64,000 nt of DNA from a virus. This document shows positions 15,774 to 24,215 of this stretch, piece after piece. The stretch is from positions 62,001 through 126,000 of IMG/VR virus record IMGVR_UViG_3300044739_000018; one strand, given 5' to 3'. Both the position numbers and the translations under genes were made by a program. Below the pieces are notes generated by a model. The model did not search any database. It saw nothing but the letters and a program-made list of their open reading frames with translations, and was not told the origin of the DNA. Position 1 is the stretch's first letter. Every line of letters starts with the position of its first letter.

Positions 15774-16691
15774 TCAGGCAGCGCCAGCCTCGGGCATGCT
15801 GCCACAGGTATTGCACTCGATGACCGTGCCACCCTCCTTCTCAACGAACGTGGTGGTGTCGCCCAGGTCGATCCAGTCGCCACAGTCGGCCACCATCCAG
15901 TCGGCGTAGAGGCTGTCCTTGCCGCCCGGAGCGTACTCCAGCAGGGTATCGGCATTGGCTCGGTGGAACTTCTCGAAGCGGGCCACCATCTTGAACGTGT
16001 CCTCCAGCCACGCATGCGAGCGAGGCGAGTGGTACTCCTGGTAGCCAACGCCCCAGTTGAAGCCAGCCACGCCCAGGTGGTCGAGATCGGCAATGTCCGA
16101 GTACGACCCGATGCCAACCTTGGCCGTGGACTTCTCGACCAGATCAGTCAGCTCGTCGGTTTCGTACTGGTACATCACCACGTCCGTGCCACCACGGTCG
16201 AACTCGATCATCCAGTTGTACTGCTTGTCCGTGTCGAAGTCTCGGCCAGTGGACTGGCCCATCTCCTCGTCGGTGGTCAGCAGAATGTCACACTGGATGC
16301 CGATGGCGGGCAAGAGTTCGAGGATCGTGTACACGCCAAGCCTGTCATCGAGCGCACCCGACGTGACCAGCAGGCCACCGGCTGTCTCGGTGATGGTGGC
16401 GGTGCCATCGCTCTGCACGCTGTCCAGGTGGGCGACAGCGAGCACAGGTGACCCGTTGTCCTTGTACCAGTAGAAGCGGTCGCCGCTACTCCGCCAGCCG
16501 TTGCTGTCCAGTTGCACCTTGTCCGCATAGGCTGAGAAGTCCCATGTGGTGCAAAGATGCGCCAGCTTGTCAGCGTCAAAGGCGTCGCGCACCCGCTGCT
16601 TGGCGGCTGCGCTGGGCTGCTTGCCCTTGGGCTTTGTCATGAGGCGAGTGCCCCATGCTTGGTTGTCGAGGCTGTTGCCAAACGTTGTCAT
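15774..16691 (-). CDS. M20/M28-type metallopeptidase
   Basis: 305 aa from ATG 16691. Metal-ligand blocks are in family order: AVAHLDSVQ (His, Asp), SGALDDRLGVY (bridging Asp), LTTDEEMG (Glu-Glu, catalytic base), FDRGGTD and a late YHSPRSHAWLED His. No signal peptide, so it acts in the cytoplasm, as an aminopeptidase, carboxypeptidase or deacylase. A C-terminal CNTC pair is extra. Purpose in the phage is unclear. Confidence 0.8.
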   Translation of the reverse strand: MTTFGNSLDNQAWGTRLMTKPKGKQPSAAAKQRVRDAFDADKLAHLCTTWDFSAYADKVQLDSNGWRSSGDRFYWYKDNGSPVLAVAHLDSVQSDGTATITETAGGLLVTSGALDDRLGVYTILELLPAIGIQCDILLTTDEEMGQSTGRDFDTDKQYNWMIEFDRGGTDVVMYQYETDELTDLVEKSTAKVGIGSYSDIADLDHLGVAGFNWGVGYQEYHSPRSHAWLEDTFKMVARFEKFHRANADTLLEYAPGGKDSLYADWMVADCGDWIDLGDTTTFVEKEGGTVIECNTCGSMPEAGAA

Positions 16692-18025
16692 CACGCTGCT
16701 GCTTTCAGGTTGAAGGTATGGGCGTCCTGCTTGTCGTGTTCCTTGTATGCGAAGTACAGGCTCTCGGTGGCAGCACACGTGGCCTCATCAGCCACGAGGT
16801 AGCCAGCGTTGGAGTTGATGTACTGGTAGTCGGTGGACAGTTCGATCTTGCGGTACGTCTTGCCCGTCAGGTGTGCGACGATGCGGGCAGCGGCATAACC
16901 GCTCAGGTCCCCGTAGGCGTTGAACACCACATAGGCGTCGGTGCTGGTGTGATGCGTGGGCACCAGGCGGTTGGGATAGTCCGCGGCCCAGATGCGGAGC
17001 GGCTGCACCCACACTCGGCCCGTGGGCCAGGCATGAGCAGCGTTCTCGCCCTCGAAGCTCCGCAATCCCATGCCACCCCAGCTTTTGAGAGCGCACCGTG
17101 AGGTTGAGTGGCTGCCCCACCAGCAGGAGCCGTCGTTGCTGAACGCCTCGGCGGACTGGTTGAGGTCACGAGTGAACTCGACGTGCCACGTTGCCTCCGA
17201 ACTGGAGTGCTGTCGAGCCATGTTGCCGATCTCGGAGATCAACTCAGGGTCGAGCTTGACCTTGTGCTGCTTGAACAGCTCGCTGGACAGGCGCTTGGTG
17301 AAGTTGCCTCGCTTGCCCTGCCACAGCGTCCCGACCTCGGTGACTGCCTTCTCCACATCGGTGTAGCTGAGCAGAGGCGTGGCGTCGTAGGCGCACAGGG
17401 TGTCGTAGAGCCTCGACTTGATGCGGTTGATGCCCGCTTCGTCGATGGTGCCCTTCGGCAGATTGACGGTGAGTCGCTCGTCCTGGGTGACCACGCCATC
17501 CCCGTTGGCCGGGAACTCGAACTCAGGATGCGGAGGATCGCACTCACAGCCGATGTGGTTGTGCTCGGCGGCGAAGTCGTTGTCATAGTGCTCGTCGCAA
17601 TCCTCGCAGTACGAGAAGTTGTTGTCGTAGCACGATTCGCAGTAATCAGCGCCTGCGGCATACGTGACGTTGTCCTCAGACACGTAGTCGTCACACCTGG
17701 CGCACTGGATGTAATGACCGAAGCAGTTGTCATCACAGACCTTGCGGTCCCTGTCCACCGTGCTCATGTCGCAGTCCCAGGTGAGCGCGGAGCAGTCGGC
17801 GCAGAACCGGCATTCCTCGCCGGTGAGGTCCTGCACCAGCTTGACGAACTCCTGCTCGGTCTGCTTGGGGTACTGCTGGTACCACCGTGACCACGCCACG
17901 TAGGCTTCGGTCAGGTTCTCATCGCTCGCGTCGTCCACGAGGGTGAGCATGGCGGCGATGACTGGTGCGGTATGGCCTGCGTTCAGGCAGGCGTCGAGTA
18001 CTTCGAGGTATTCCTCGCTGGTCAT
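16691..18025 (-). CDS. Large cysteine-rich protein
   Basis: 444 aa. Residues 70-165 carry repeated Cys/His pairs (CRFCADC, CDDNCFG, CARCDDYV, CESCYD, CEDCDEHY) resembling tandem zinc ribbons. The C-terminal 270 residues form a separate domain with WWGSHSTSRCAL and aromatic strands, possibly an enzyme. I do not recognise the whole; a ligase-like ring plus effector layout is a guess. Confidence 0.7.
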   Translation of the reverse strand: MTSEEYLEVLDACLNAGHTAPVIAAMLTLVDDASDENLTEAYVAWSRWYQQYPKQTEQEFVKLVQDLTGEECRFCADCSALTWDCDMSTVDRDRKVCDDNCFGHYIQCARCDDYVSEDNVTYAAGADYCESCYDNNFSYCEDCDEHYDNDFAAEHNHIGCECDPPHPEFEFPANGDGVVTQDERLTVNLPKGTIDEAGINRIKSRLYDTLCAYDATPLLSYTDVEKAVTEVGTLWQGKRGNFTKRLSSELFKQHKVKLDPELISEIGNMARQHSSSEATWHVEFTRDLNQSAEAFSNDGSCWWGSHSTSRCALKSWGGMGLRSFEGENAAHAWPTGRVWVQPLRIWAADYPNRLVPTHHTSTDAYVVFNAYGDLSGYAAARIVAHLTGKTYRKIELSTDYQYINSNAGYLVADEATCAATESLYFAYKEHDKQDAHTFNLKAAA

Positions 18026-18136
18026 TGGCTGTCTCGCCTTCTGTTGTTCGGTTTAGTTGTGTTGTTGGGCCTTCATCCATCTAGTCCCAACTCAGCTAGC
18101 GCCCTCATCCTTACCGTCACTAGCCTTCCCCATTTG

Positions 18137-18406
18137 CTACATGCAGAGCAGAGTCTCGATGGGCATGTGGTATCGCCCAGCCATCCACTGTGCAGCGATG
18201 AGCAGAGCATCCTGCTCATCTATCGCCTCGATGCTGAGTGTGGTCACGAGGACCATGCAGCTACAGCGTCCAGGCAAGAAGGTGTGCGGGCCACCATTGC
18301 AGCCCGGGTCCTTCTGATGGTCATGCGTGGAGCCAGCAGTCATGACCCTGAATCGCTGGGTCGGGCCGGTGCGCACGAAGTCCAGGTCATTCAGGTCATC
18401 ATCCAC
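18137..18406 (-). CDS. Hypothetical protein
   Basis: 89 aa from GTG 18406, with scattered Cys/His (DPGCNGGPHTF, RCSCMV) and a helical C-terminus. It is followed by 111 nt without a gene before the next gene. Confidence 0.6.
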   Translation of the reverse strand: MDDDLNDLDFVRTGPTQRFRVMTAGSTHDHQKDPGCNGGPHTFLPGRCSCMVLVTTLSIEAIDEQDALLIAAQWMAGRYHMPIETLLCM

Positions 18407-18415
18407 TGTTCCTCC

Positions 18416-19186
18416 TTACGACTTCAGTGTGGGTTCGAGCCAGAGCTTCTTGCTGAACATCTCGCGCTCCAGGTACGGGAACATCGAGAGCAGGTGCAGG
18501 GTCTTGAGCGTGTCGTGCTTGAACGCCTTGTGGAGTTCCTCGCGGACACGTTCCTCACTCACACCACCCAGCAGGCTCGCAACCTCGGCGTCTTGGAGCA
18601 CGTCCACGACCGTTGGGTCGAGGTTGAAGCTCTTGGTTACGGCGAATCTGATCGCACGCAGAGCACGCAGCCCATCCTCACGCAGTCGCGTCATGGGATC
18701 ACCCACGAAACGAATGTGCTGATGGGACAGGTCCACGCGTCCACCATGCGGGTCGATCACCTTCTGGCCCGTGTGCCACATGCCCCAGCCATTGGTCACG
18801 CTGTAGGCAAGGTTCGCCATGGCGTTCATGGTGAAGTCACGGCGAGCCAGGTCATCCTCGATGGTGCCAGGCTCCACGAAGTCGGGCCTGCGTCCGTCCG
18901 TGCTTGGCCCATCCTTGCGGCAGAGCACGAAGTCAGCAGTCATCCCACGCCACTCGGCAGGGACCTCGTGCTTCTCCGTGTCACGCGGGAAGCGGGCACG
19001 GATGGTGAGGTACTCCTCGGTGCTGAGGAAAATCTCGAAGCCCTCGTTGAGCAGCCACATGGTCATGGCCTCGAAGCTCGGAGCCTCCACAGCGTAGTCG
19101 ATGTCGTTGCTGCGCAGACCGAGAAGCTTGTCACGCACGCAGCCACCGACCTCGTAGGCGGTGATGTCAATGTCCGTTTGGCCCAC
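18416..19186 (-). CDS. cca: tRNA nucleotidyltransferase (CCA-adding) homologue
   Basis: 256 aa from GTG 19186 behind AAGGAGG. Class II CCA/poly(A) polymerase head: EVGGCVRDKLLGLRSNDIDY holds GG...RD and the DxD catalytic pair, then EDDLARRDFTMNAMA (ERDFT motif) and TRLREDGLRALRAIRFA. The enzyme adds CCA to tRNA 3' ends. Almost all tRNAs here lack encoded CCA, so the gene fits the tRNA operon. It is shorter than host enzymes (about 400 aa or more), missing most of the body and tail domains. Confidence 0.9.
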   Translation of the reverse strand: MGQTDIDITAYEVGGCVRDKLLGLRSNDIDYAVEAPSFEAMTMWLLNEGFEIFLSTEEYLTIRARFPRDTEKHEVPAEWRGMTADFVLCRKDGPSTDGRRPDFVEPGTIEDDLARRDFTMNAMANLAYSVTNGWGMWHTGQKVIDPHGGRVDLSHQHIRFVGDPMTRLREDGLRALRAIRFAVTKSFNLDPTVVDVLQDAEVASLLGGVSEERVREELHKAFKHDTLKTLHLLSMFPYLEREMFSKKLWLEPTLKS

Positions 19187-19328
19187 GGTGCGCCTCCTTC
19201 TGCTTGTTCTCCAGGTAGATCGCCAGTGTCCAGCACCCGAGGCCAAAGGCCACGATGCCAGCGAACGGCGCGCCACCCGTGAGGAAGGACAGGGCACAGA
19301 ACCAGAGGAAGAATGTCCAGAACCTCAT
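19167..19328 (-). CDS. Small membrane protein
   Basis: 53 aa from ATG 19328. MRFWTFFLWFCALSFLTGG and IVAFGLGCWTLAIYL are likely two membrane helices; basic tail. Overlaps the cca start. Confidence 0.65.
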   Translation of the reverse strand: MRFWTFFLWFCALSFLTGGAPFAGIVAFGLGCWTLAIYLENKQKEAHRGPNGH

Positions 19329-19555
19329 GGTGACTCGCTTTCGTTGCAGGGACGGTTGGTGTTGCAGTTGGAACACAGGTGATGCTCGGTGCGACACGAG
19401 ATACCGATGAGCGGGCACTTGTGCTCAGGAACGGAGGGCAGGTGTGCGTACTCGGGGCACATGAAATCCTCGATGAGAGCGATGAGCACTTCCTCGTCTA
19501 CCGGGTCCATGTCCTGGTCGTAGCTGATCTCGACGTACCGCACGCGATGGCTCAT
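19325..19555 (-). CDS. Small Cys-rich hypothetical protein
   Basis: 76 aa from ATG 19555 (ATGA overlap upstream). FMCPEYAHLP, HKCPLIGISC and LCSNCNTNRPC suggest one or two zinc sites. Confidence 0.65.
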   Translation of the reverse strand: MSHRVRYVEISYDQDMDPVDEEVLIALIEDFMCPEYAHLPSVPEHKCPLIGISCRTEHHLCSNCNTNRPCNESESP

Positions 19556-19719
19556 CCGCAGGTCCGCCAATCACAGCATGTCATCCCGTCGAGTTCCTCG
19601 ATGATCTCGTCGAGCAGGGCATTGCGAGCGCGTCCGCAGGCGTCATCGGGGTGATTCGTGCGCTCGGACTCGGGCGGGCGGTACGACTCCAGCAGCGCAA
19701 GGATTTGCTCGTACGTCAT
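19552..19719 (-). CDS. Small hypothetical protein
   Basis: 55 aa (MTYEQILALLESYRPPESE...) ending MTCCDWRTCG. ATGA overlaps on both sides. Function unknown. Confidence 0.65.
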   Translation of the reverse strand: MTYEQILALLESYRPPESERTNHPDDACGRARNALLDEIIEELDGMTCCDWRTCG

Positions 19720-19868
19720 CCGTGGTGCCGGTTCGGGTTGACGACGATCTCACGCCAGGTGCCTGTCTCGGCAGTCCAGAGCATGAGCGGCTGTGCGTTG
19801 GGGATGGGCTTCCGCCTGCGGACGTTGGTCTGGACCATCGTGCGCAGGGCGTACCAGTAGAGCTTCAT
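19716..19868 (-). CDS. Small basic hypothetical protein
   Basis: 50 aa (MKLYWYALRTMVQTNVRRRK...). ATGA overlaps both neighbours. Function unknown. Confidence 0.65.
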   Translation of the reverse strand: MKLYWYALRTMVQTNVRRRKPIPNAQPLMLWTAETGTWREIVVNPNRHHG

Positions 19869-20131
19869 GCTGTCTCGCTTTCTTCTTCGATGAGCTGGGC
19901 CAGTTCGTCCGGCGTGAGCGGGAACTGTTCGGTGGCGGCATTGAGTCGGCGGGCCATGCGGTGAAGCTCACGGCGTCCGACGTGCTCCAGGATGATGCTT
20001 GTGAAGCCGCTGTCGGTCCTGACTCGAACCTTCACGTCGAACTCGTCAGGGTCGTAGTCGTCGCTGACTGCTGGCCGACGCTCGACTTCGATGGGTACCG
20101 CCCGCCATGCGTAGAAGTAGTGGGTGCTCAT
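19865..20131 (-). CDS. Hypothetical protein
   Basis: 88 aa, alpha/beta, acidic C-terminal helix (LTPDELAQLIEEESE). Function unknown. Confidence 0.7.
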   Translation of the reverse strand: MSTHYFYAWRAVPIEVERRPAVSDDYDPDEFDVKVRVRTDSGFTSIILEHVGRRELHRMARRLNAATEQFPLTPDELAQLIEEESETA

Positions 20132-20868
20132 CAGTACGCACTCACTGTGCGGAACCTGTCGAACAGGTCGTTGCGCACCCTGTCACAACAAGCGGAAATG
20201 TCATCGCACTCGTTGTTCATGATGGCCTCGTACCGGGCAAGGTGGACGGAGATACCACAATCCGTCTGCTTGCCGTTGCCTCCACAGCGGAAGCATGGGC
20301 CACCAGGGCCAGTGGGCTTGCCGTTGAGCATGCCCGTGATGAACATGCCCGTCCCGACGCAGCGTCGGCATCGACCGATCTCGTCTGTTTCGGGATTCTT
20401 GCCGTCGTAGGTGCCAGGCTCACAGCCCGCACGGAACTTGCGCCGTCCGTTGGGCTGGATGGTGGAGCGTGGAGCAGGCTTGTCGATGCCAGCAGCCTGC
20501 GCCGCACGCTTGCGTCGACGCAGGTCTGTGGTCTGAGCAGCCTCGCTGTTGGCCCGGATCTCGGGCGTCTCCACGTAGTCGGGGTGCGTGGTCTTGGGGT
20601 GCTTGTCGCAGCAAAGCACCTGCTTGCCCTTGACCACCCGGTACTCAATGTCCGTTGAGGAACATGCCCAGCAGGTGGGCTTCTCGGGTGTGTGCCTGCG
20701 CAGGGTCTGACCGAAGGTCTCGCGTGGCTGGAACTTGCGGGGAGAGGCCACCCTGTCAACTTTCACAACTTCGCGGGCCTCAGCCAGCCCACGCTTGGCA
20801 GCGAAGCAGGCGCGCACGCCATGCCTGTCCTCGTGGTAGCCGTCGCAGCTACCGCATTTGACGCTCAT
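20131..20868 (-). CDS. Zinc-finger protein with DnaJ-like CxxCxGxG pair
   Basis: 245 aa. N-terminal CGSCDGYHEDRHGVRAC, a central CWACSSTD...CCDKH, and then CRRCVGTGMFI...CFRCGGNGKQTDC, which matches the DnaJ-type zinc module. No J domain is present. It may be an RNA- or protein-binding factor. Confidence 0.75.
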   Translation of the reverse strand: MSVKCGSCDGYHEDRHGVRACFAAKRGLAEAREVVKVDRVASPRKFQPRETFGQTLRRHTPEKPTCWACSSTDIEYRVVKGKQVLCCDKHPKTTHPDYVETPEIRANSEAAQTTDLRRRKRAAQAAGIDKPAPRSTIQPNGRRKFRAGCEPGTYDGKNPETDEIGRCRRCVGTGMFITGMLNGKPTGPGGPCFRCGGNGKQTDCGISVHLARYEAIMNNECDDISACCDRVRNDLFDRFRTVSAY

Positions 20869-21152
20869 GATCCCGCCGCCTCGTCCAGCTTGGAGCACCA
20901 GTGCCCCACGAACTCGCCGGGATTGGTCATGTCGTAGACGGGCAGCTTCACGCCACACACGCAGGCACCAGCTTCCTCCTGCGTGATGGGCGACCACATG
21001 CCCGGATCTCCACCGATGCGATGCGGAGTGTACGCATCCCACTGGTAGAAGTTGCCCGTGTCCTGGTAGTGGATGATCTGGCCGTGTGCGGGCGGCCATT
21101 CGAGGACCAGGCTCACGGACGTGGTGGTCGTGGGGACCTGGATGATCTCCAC
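20865..21152 (-). CDS. Hypothetical protein
   Basis: 95 aa from GTG 21152, beta-rich with CVCG near the C-terminus. Function unknown. Confidence 0.7.
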   Translation of the reverse strand: MEIIQVPTTTTSVSLVLEWPPAHGQIIHYQDTGNFYQWDAYTPHRIGGDPGMWSPITQEEAGACVCGVKLPVYDMTNPGEFVGHWCSKLDEAAGS

Positions 21153-21370
21153 TAGAAGCGCACCTTGATGCGCTCGACCTCGACCTTGGCGGCGAGGGGC
21201 CGCTTGTTCGGGGGGAACAGGGCGACGGCCTTGGTGTAGGCGTGGCCCTTGCTGGTCGCGAAGACCCGGATGGGCCGCTTGGCGTCCTCGTGGCCCACGA
21301 GGGTGACGAGGAACCAGTTGGCCTTCGCCACGACTCGCATGGGCCGGGCGTTGGGCTTGTTCTTGCGCAC
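21152..21370 (-). CDS. Basic hypothetical protein
   Basis: 72 aa from GTG 21370 behind AAGGAGGCGC. Lys/Arg-rich, strand-rich (MRVVAKANWFLVTLVGHED). Its style resembles the basic proteins at 23414 and 25001, all in the same repeat-rich stretch. Confidence 0.65.
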   Translation of the reverse strand: MRKNKPNARPMRVVAKANWFLVTLVGHEDAKRPIRVFATSKGHAYTKAVALFPPNKRPLAAKVEVERIKVRF

Positions 21371-21419
21371 GATGCGCCTCCTTGTCTCAGGAAGGTGACC
21401 GGATGCCACCTAAACCCGC

Positions 21420-21566
21420 TCAACGTGTGTTGAGAAGGTCTAGGAGCGGTCCCAACGCCCACGTGCCTGCGAACAGACACGGCAGCGTGCAGAGGTTGTC
21501 GGGACCTGCCTCCGCTCTTGTCGGGGTGCGAAACTTGCCTGCTGTCGCAATTGGACGCAGCGCCAT
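21420..21566 (-). CDS. Small ORF ending in palindrome
   Basis: 48 aa (MALRPIATAGKFRTPTRAEA...). The last codons CTC-AAC-ACA-CGT-TGA form the CAAC-N4-GTTG inverted motif. The gene at 29706 ends the same way. Weak ribosome site. Could be coincidental. Confidence 0.4.
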   Translation of the reverse strand: MALRPIATAGKFRTPTRAEAGPDNLCTLPCLFAGTWALGPLLDLLNTR

Positions 21567-21675
21567 GGCGCACCCTCACACGCTCCACTAGAAGCGTTTA
21601 ATCCCGCTCGAAGCGGGCACCAGGATGGTTGACCCGTTACCGGGCTAATTCGATAGTCGCATTAAGACCTCCCTC

Positions 21676-21734
21676 GTTCACAGGAACCACCAAACGTGTT
21701 GGGGATTCTTGTGAACGTGCCCCTCGCGGGGCAC
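21676..21734 (-). terminator. Paired hairpins, likely terminator/processing site
   Basis: Stem GTTCACAGGAA/TTCTTGTGAAC (21676-21686 with 21706-21716) is followed at once by GTGCCCC-TCGC-GGGGCAC (21717-21734). There is no T-run. They lie between leftward genes. Confidence 0.5.
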
Positions 21735-21741
21735 GGTCAGG

Positions 21742-21918
21742 TCAGTCGTGGACCACTGGCATGTCGCCAATCCACGTGACCATGTGGGCGTCGAAAAGGA
21801 GGCCGAAGTCGGCCACTTCCTCGACAGGCACCACAGGGAGCGGCTTGGCATTGACGACAGCGGCCTCGTGTTCAGCGAGGCGGGCGTCGATGCGCTCCAA
21901 AAGCTCCTTCGTGGTCAT
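21742..21918 (-). CDS. Small hypothetical protein
   Basis: 58 aa from ATG 21918. MTTKELLERIDARLAEHEAA is a coiled helix and the C-terminal half is strand-rich. Function unknown. Confidence 0.65.
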   Translation of the reverse strand: MTTKELLERIDARLAEHEAAVVNAKPLPVVPVEEVADFGLLFDAHMVTWIGDMPVVHD

Positions 21919-22094
21919 CGGGTGTCTCCCCTTTCGTTGTTGAGCTTGCGGGTGCGTGCGCCCAGTTGCCCAGGCGTCAGGAAGGGCTGGCTGCAAGGGC
22001 CAAACATGCAACGGTTCGGCACCTTGGGTGCCCACGGCTGGACCTCGTGGTCGTGGCCGTTGGGGCAGGAGAAAAAGCGGACGGTATCGCTCAT
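21915..22094 (-). CDS. Small zinc-site protein
   Basis: 59 aa from ATG 22094. FFSCPNGHDHEVQPW...CMFGPC gives Cys/His ligands for one zinc. ATGA overlaps. Confidence 0.65.
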   Translation of the reverse strand: MSDTVRFFSCPNGHDHEVQPWAPKVPNRCMFGPCSQPFLTPGQLGARTRKLNNERGDTR

Positions 22095-22234
22095 GCGGGC
22101 ACCTCGATGAACTGGATGGTCCCGAAAACCACTCGGGCTGGACGTGCGTTGAAGAACGCTGCCAAACGCACCACGTTGGCGAGCGTGGGTCCGGCAAAAA
22201 CGATCTTGCCGTTGGCGTTGACGAGGACGAACAT
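22091..22234 (-). CDS. Small hypothetical protein
   Basis: 47 aa, mostly hydrophobic strands (MFVLVNANGKIVFAGP). Overlaps both neighbours. Confidence 0.55.
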   Translation of the reverse strand: MFVLVNANGKIVFAGPTLANVVRLAAFFNARPARVVFGTIQFIEVPA

Positions 22235-22422
22235 CAGTTGTCCGCCACGTCGTAACCGGCGCAAGAAGGGCAGTTCCCGCATGCGGGATTGCCCGTGCCG
22301 ATGACGCCCTGGCGCAGCACGATCTCGCGGTCCTCGACGATCTCGTCGAAAAGGTCGTGACCACGCCACGACTCCACGTCCTCACGCACGATGGCAGCGA
22401 TGGCTACCAAAAGGTCCAGCAT
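22234..22422 (-). CDS. Small zinc-site protein
   Basis: 62 aa from ATG 22422, helical, ending CGNCPSCAGYD (C-x2-C-x2-C). TGATG junction with the next gene. Confidence 0.65.
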   Translation of the reverse strand: MLDLLVAIAAIVREDVESWRGHDLFDEIVEDREIVLRQGVIGTGNPACGNCPSCAGYDVADN

Positions 22423-22452
22423 GTTGTCCTCCCTGTCTCGGGGATATGCACG

Positions 22453-22557
22453 TTCACAAAAACCTCCGCGATCATCCCGGATCAGGCGCACAGCTTGTCG
22501 CCCTTGGGGCCAACCTCGTCAGGAAGGCTTGCGCCGGTACGCGGAGGTTTTTGTGAA
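22453..22557 (-). ncRNA. Putative structured RNA closed by perfect 18-bp helix
   Basis: TTCACAAAAACCTCCGCG at 22453-22470 is exactly complementary to 22540-22557. The 69-nt interior has further pairing (GGCGCA/TGCGCC). It lies in a 373-nt gap between leftward genes. The rest of the gap (22558-22795) holds short AAAA-loop hairpins (CACGCC-AAAA-GCGTG, CAGCC-AAAA-GGCTG) and no convincing gene. Confidence 0.6.
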
Positions 22558-22795
22558 AGTGGGAGCTAAGACCTTCACGCCAAAAGCGTGGTTTGGACGG
22601 TGCTCCACGTCCCCGCGGCTAGCGACTGGGATCGCTGCCCAAACTCCCGTTATCACGCAGCCGGATTAGGGCTGGCCCAAAGACTTGTGGCTGGTACGGG
22701 TGGAACCTCCCGCTACCCACTTACGGCCTGCCTACCATCGTCGCTCGGGTCTCCAGCCAAAAGGCTGTCCGTGCCCGACAGGCACCACTCAAAAC

Positions 22796-22963
22796 TCAGT
22801 CCTGGTGTTGCGAGCTGGGTGCCCGCATCAAGGACTCGAACTCGCGAAACTCACGCTCACGAGCGGTCAAACCTCTCCGAACTTGGAGCGGCTTGCGGTT
22901 GGGCCGCCGTTTGCCTTTCGGCGGCTTCATGCGCGGCGTCTTGTCGGTCGGGGCGAAAAGCAT
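22796..22963 (-). CDS. Small basic protein
   Basis: 55 aa from ATG 22963, Lys/Arg/Pro-rich (RMKPPKGKRRPNRKPLQVRR) then an acidic helix. Follows the next gene by a few bases. Probably nucleic-acid binding. Confidence 0.55.
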   Translation of the reverse strand: MLFAPTDKTPRMKPPKGKRRPNRKPLQVRRGLTAREREFREFESLMRAPSSQHQD

Positions 22964-22964
22964 C

Positions 22965-23342
22965 TCAACCCCGCAACGTTCGTTTCGCGTCCTCGGGTGT
23001 GGGTCGGCGGCTGGCAGAAGGTGCCTGACCAACTCGCTTGCCGGGGCGTGAGGACAAAGTCCCCGACTGGACCATCTGCGGCTTGGGACCACCCTCGTCG
23101 TGAAAACCGACGATTGAGGCCCAACCTGTGGGCTTGACGCTCTGGCGTGCGACCAAACGCACGTCCACAACGGTGATCCACGACTGGCTGCGCAGCATGT
23201 TCGGGCTGTGCGGCCTGTCGTCAGGCTGGTGGGACTTGATCGACACGATTGTCGGCTCATCACCCAAAAGGGCCTTGCGCCGAGAGCGTGCCTCTCGTTG
23301 TGCCCGCGCCTGCCTACGACGCTCGGTCTTTGTCAAAAGCAC
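22965..23342 (-). CDS. Basic hypothetical protein, start uncertain
   Basis: About 125 aa. GTG at 23342 is used; GTG 23372 or TTG 23336 are alternatives. Arg-rich N-terminus (TERRRQARAQREARSRRK), strand segment SWITVVDVRLVARQSV and a Pro/Arg tail. Just upstream (23354-23410) is a hairpin-forming inverted repeat (GTTGGGG...CCCCAAC). Confidence 0.5.
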   Translation of the reverse strand: MLLTKTERRRQARAQREARSRRKALLGDEPTIVSIKSHQPDDRPHSPNMLRSQSWITVVDVRLVARQSVKPTGWASIVGFHDEGGPKPQMVQSGTLSSRPGKRVGQAPSASRRPTPEDAKRTLRG

Positions 23343-23413
23343 CTGCCTTTCATGGTCGGTTGGGGAGCGCACCTAAAAGCCGCCGCTTCTAGGTGCTGCC
23401 CCAACCGACCGTG

Positions 23414-23779
23414 CTAGGCGGCCTGCTTCTCGGCGGCCTTGACGAAAACCGCCTTGTAGGCGGCCCGTCCGGCCTTGTTCTTCTGGCCCGGCTCGGCCTT
23501 GGCGTGGGCGCGCTTGAAAGCGGCCTGGGCCTTGACCTTGAGGAGCGCGTCCTCACGGCTGGAGCCGGTGGTGATGCGGGCGACCGTCTTGCCCTTGACG
23601 ATGACCTCGACGCCAGCGGCGGCACGAAGGTCGTCGCCGGAAGCGTTGAGGGCCAGGGTGCGCTGGACTGCGGAGATCCTGACGAAAAGCTTGTGCCCCT
23701 TGCGTGCGGGGCGCGGCTTCGCCAAGTTCCGGTAGCCCAGCTCGGCCACGGCCGCGGCCTTGCTGATCTTGGTTGCCAT
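23414..23779 (-). CDS. Ala/Lys-rich basic protein
   Basis: 121 aa from ATG 23779. Ala- and Lys-rich helices (SKAAAVAELGYRNLAKPRPA, KVKAQAAFKRAHAKAEPG) around a strand motif (VEVIVKGKTVARITTG). The composition fits a DNA- or RNA-compacting protein. Confidence 0.7.
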   Translation of the reverse strand: MATKISKAAAVAELGYRNLAKPRPARKGHKLFVRISAVQRTLALNASGDDLRAAAGVEVIVKGKTVARITTGSSREDALLKVKAQAAFKRAHAKAEPGQKNKAGRAAYKAVFVKAAEKQAA

Positions 23780-23832
23780 GACGGTAAAACTCCTTGCTGT
23801 CTCGCTACTGCGCGTCCTGTCTTGGAAGCGCA

Positions 23833-23902
23833 TGGTGGCTGCACGGGAATCGAACCCGTCACCCTTGAAAGAGCCGCATGGGCGGTGGCACCGAGCACAG
23901 CC
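23833..23902 (-). other. tRNA-like element with encoded CCA, degenerate
   Basis: Good acceptor (GGCTGTG with TGCAGCC), A73 followed by CCA, and a T-arm CGGG-TTCGATT-CCCG. The D-arm is abnormal and the anticodon arm is poorly paired around CTTTCAA. Could be a decayed tRNA or a tRNA mimic. Confidence 0.5.
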
Positions 23903-24080
23903 GGTAAAAAGTCCGTGTATATAGATGGGGGGCAGTAATACTCCCGCGTTGGGAGAGGTAATCCCGGGCATGTTTCGCCCTACGCCTCTCGGGAGCGTTT
24001 CCCGGCATCATGCTTCCCGCCTAGCGCAACCCAAGCGGGCCATGACATAGCCCATCCGTTCAACGGATGTTCCGGATGAC

Positions 24081-24215
24081 TCAAACCATGGACCTATCCC
24101 GGCTAAAAGCTGCCAAACGGTCCACGGACCACACTTCGTGCCCCGTACCTCGGGCTAGAAGCAGTCCATATGGGATCACACGAACCCGGCCGTACTGCTC
24201 ATGGCGCAGCACCAT
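24081..24215 (-). CDS. Possible small protein
   Basis: 44 aa (MVLRHEQYGRVRVIPYGLLL...) with CAAGG seven bases ahead of the ATG. Its end overlaps one copy of the local repeat motif. Weak candidate. Confidence 0.3.
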   Translation of the reverse strand: MVLRHEQYGRVRVIPYGLLLARGTGHEVWSVDRLAAFSRDRSMV

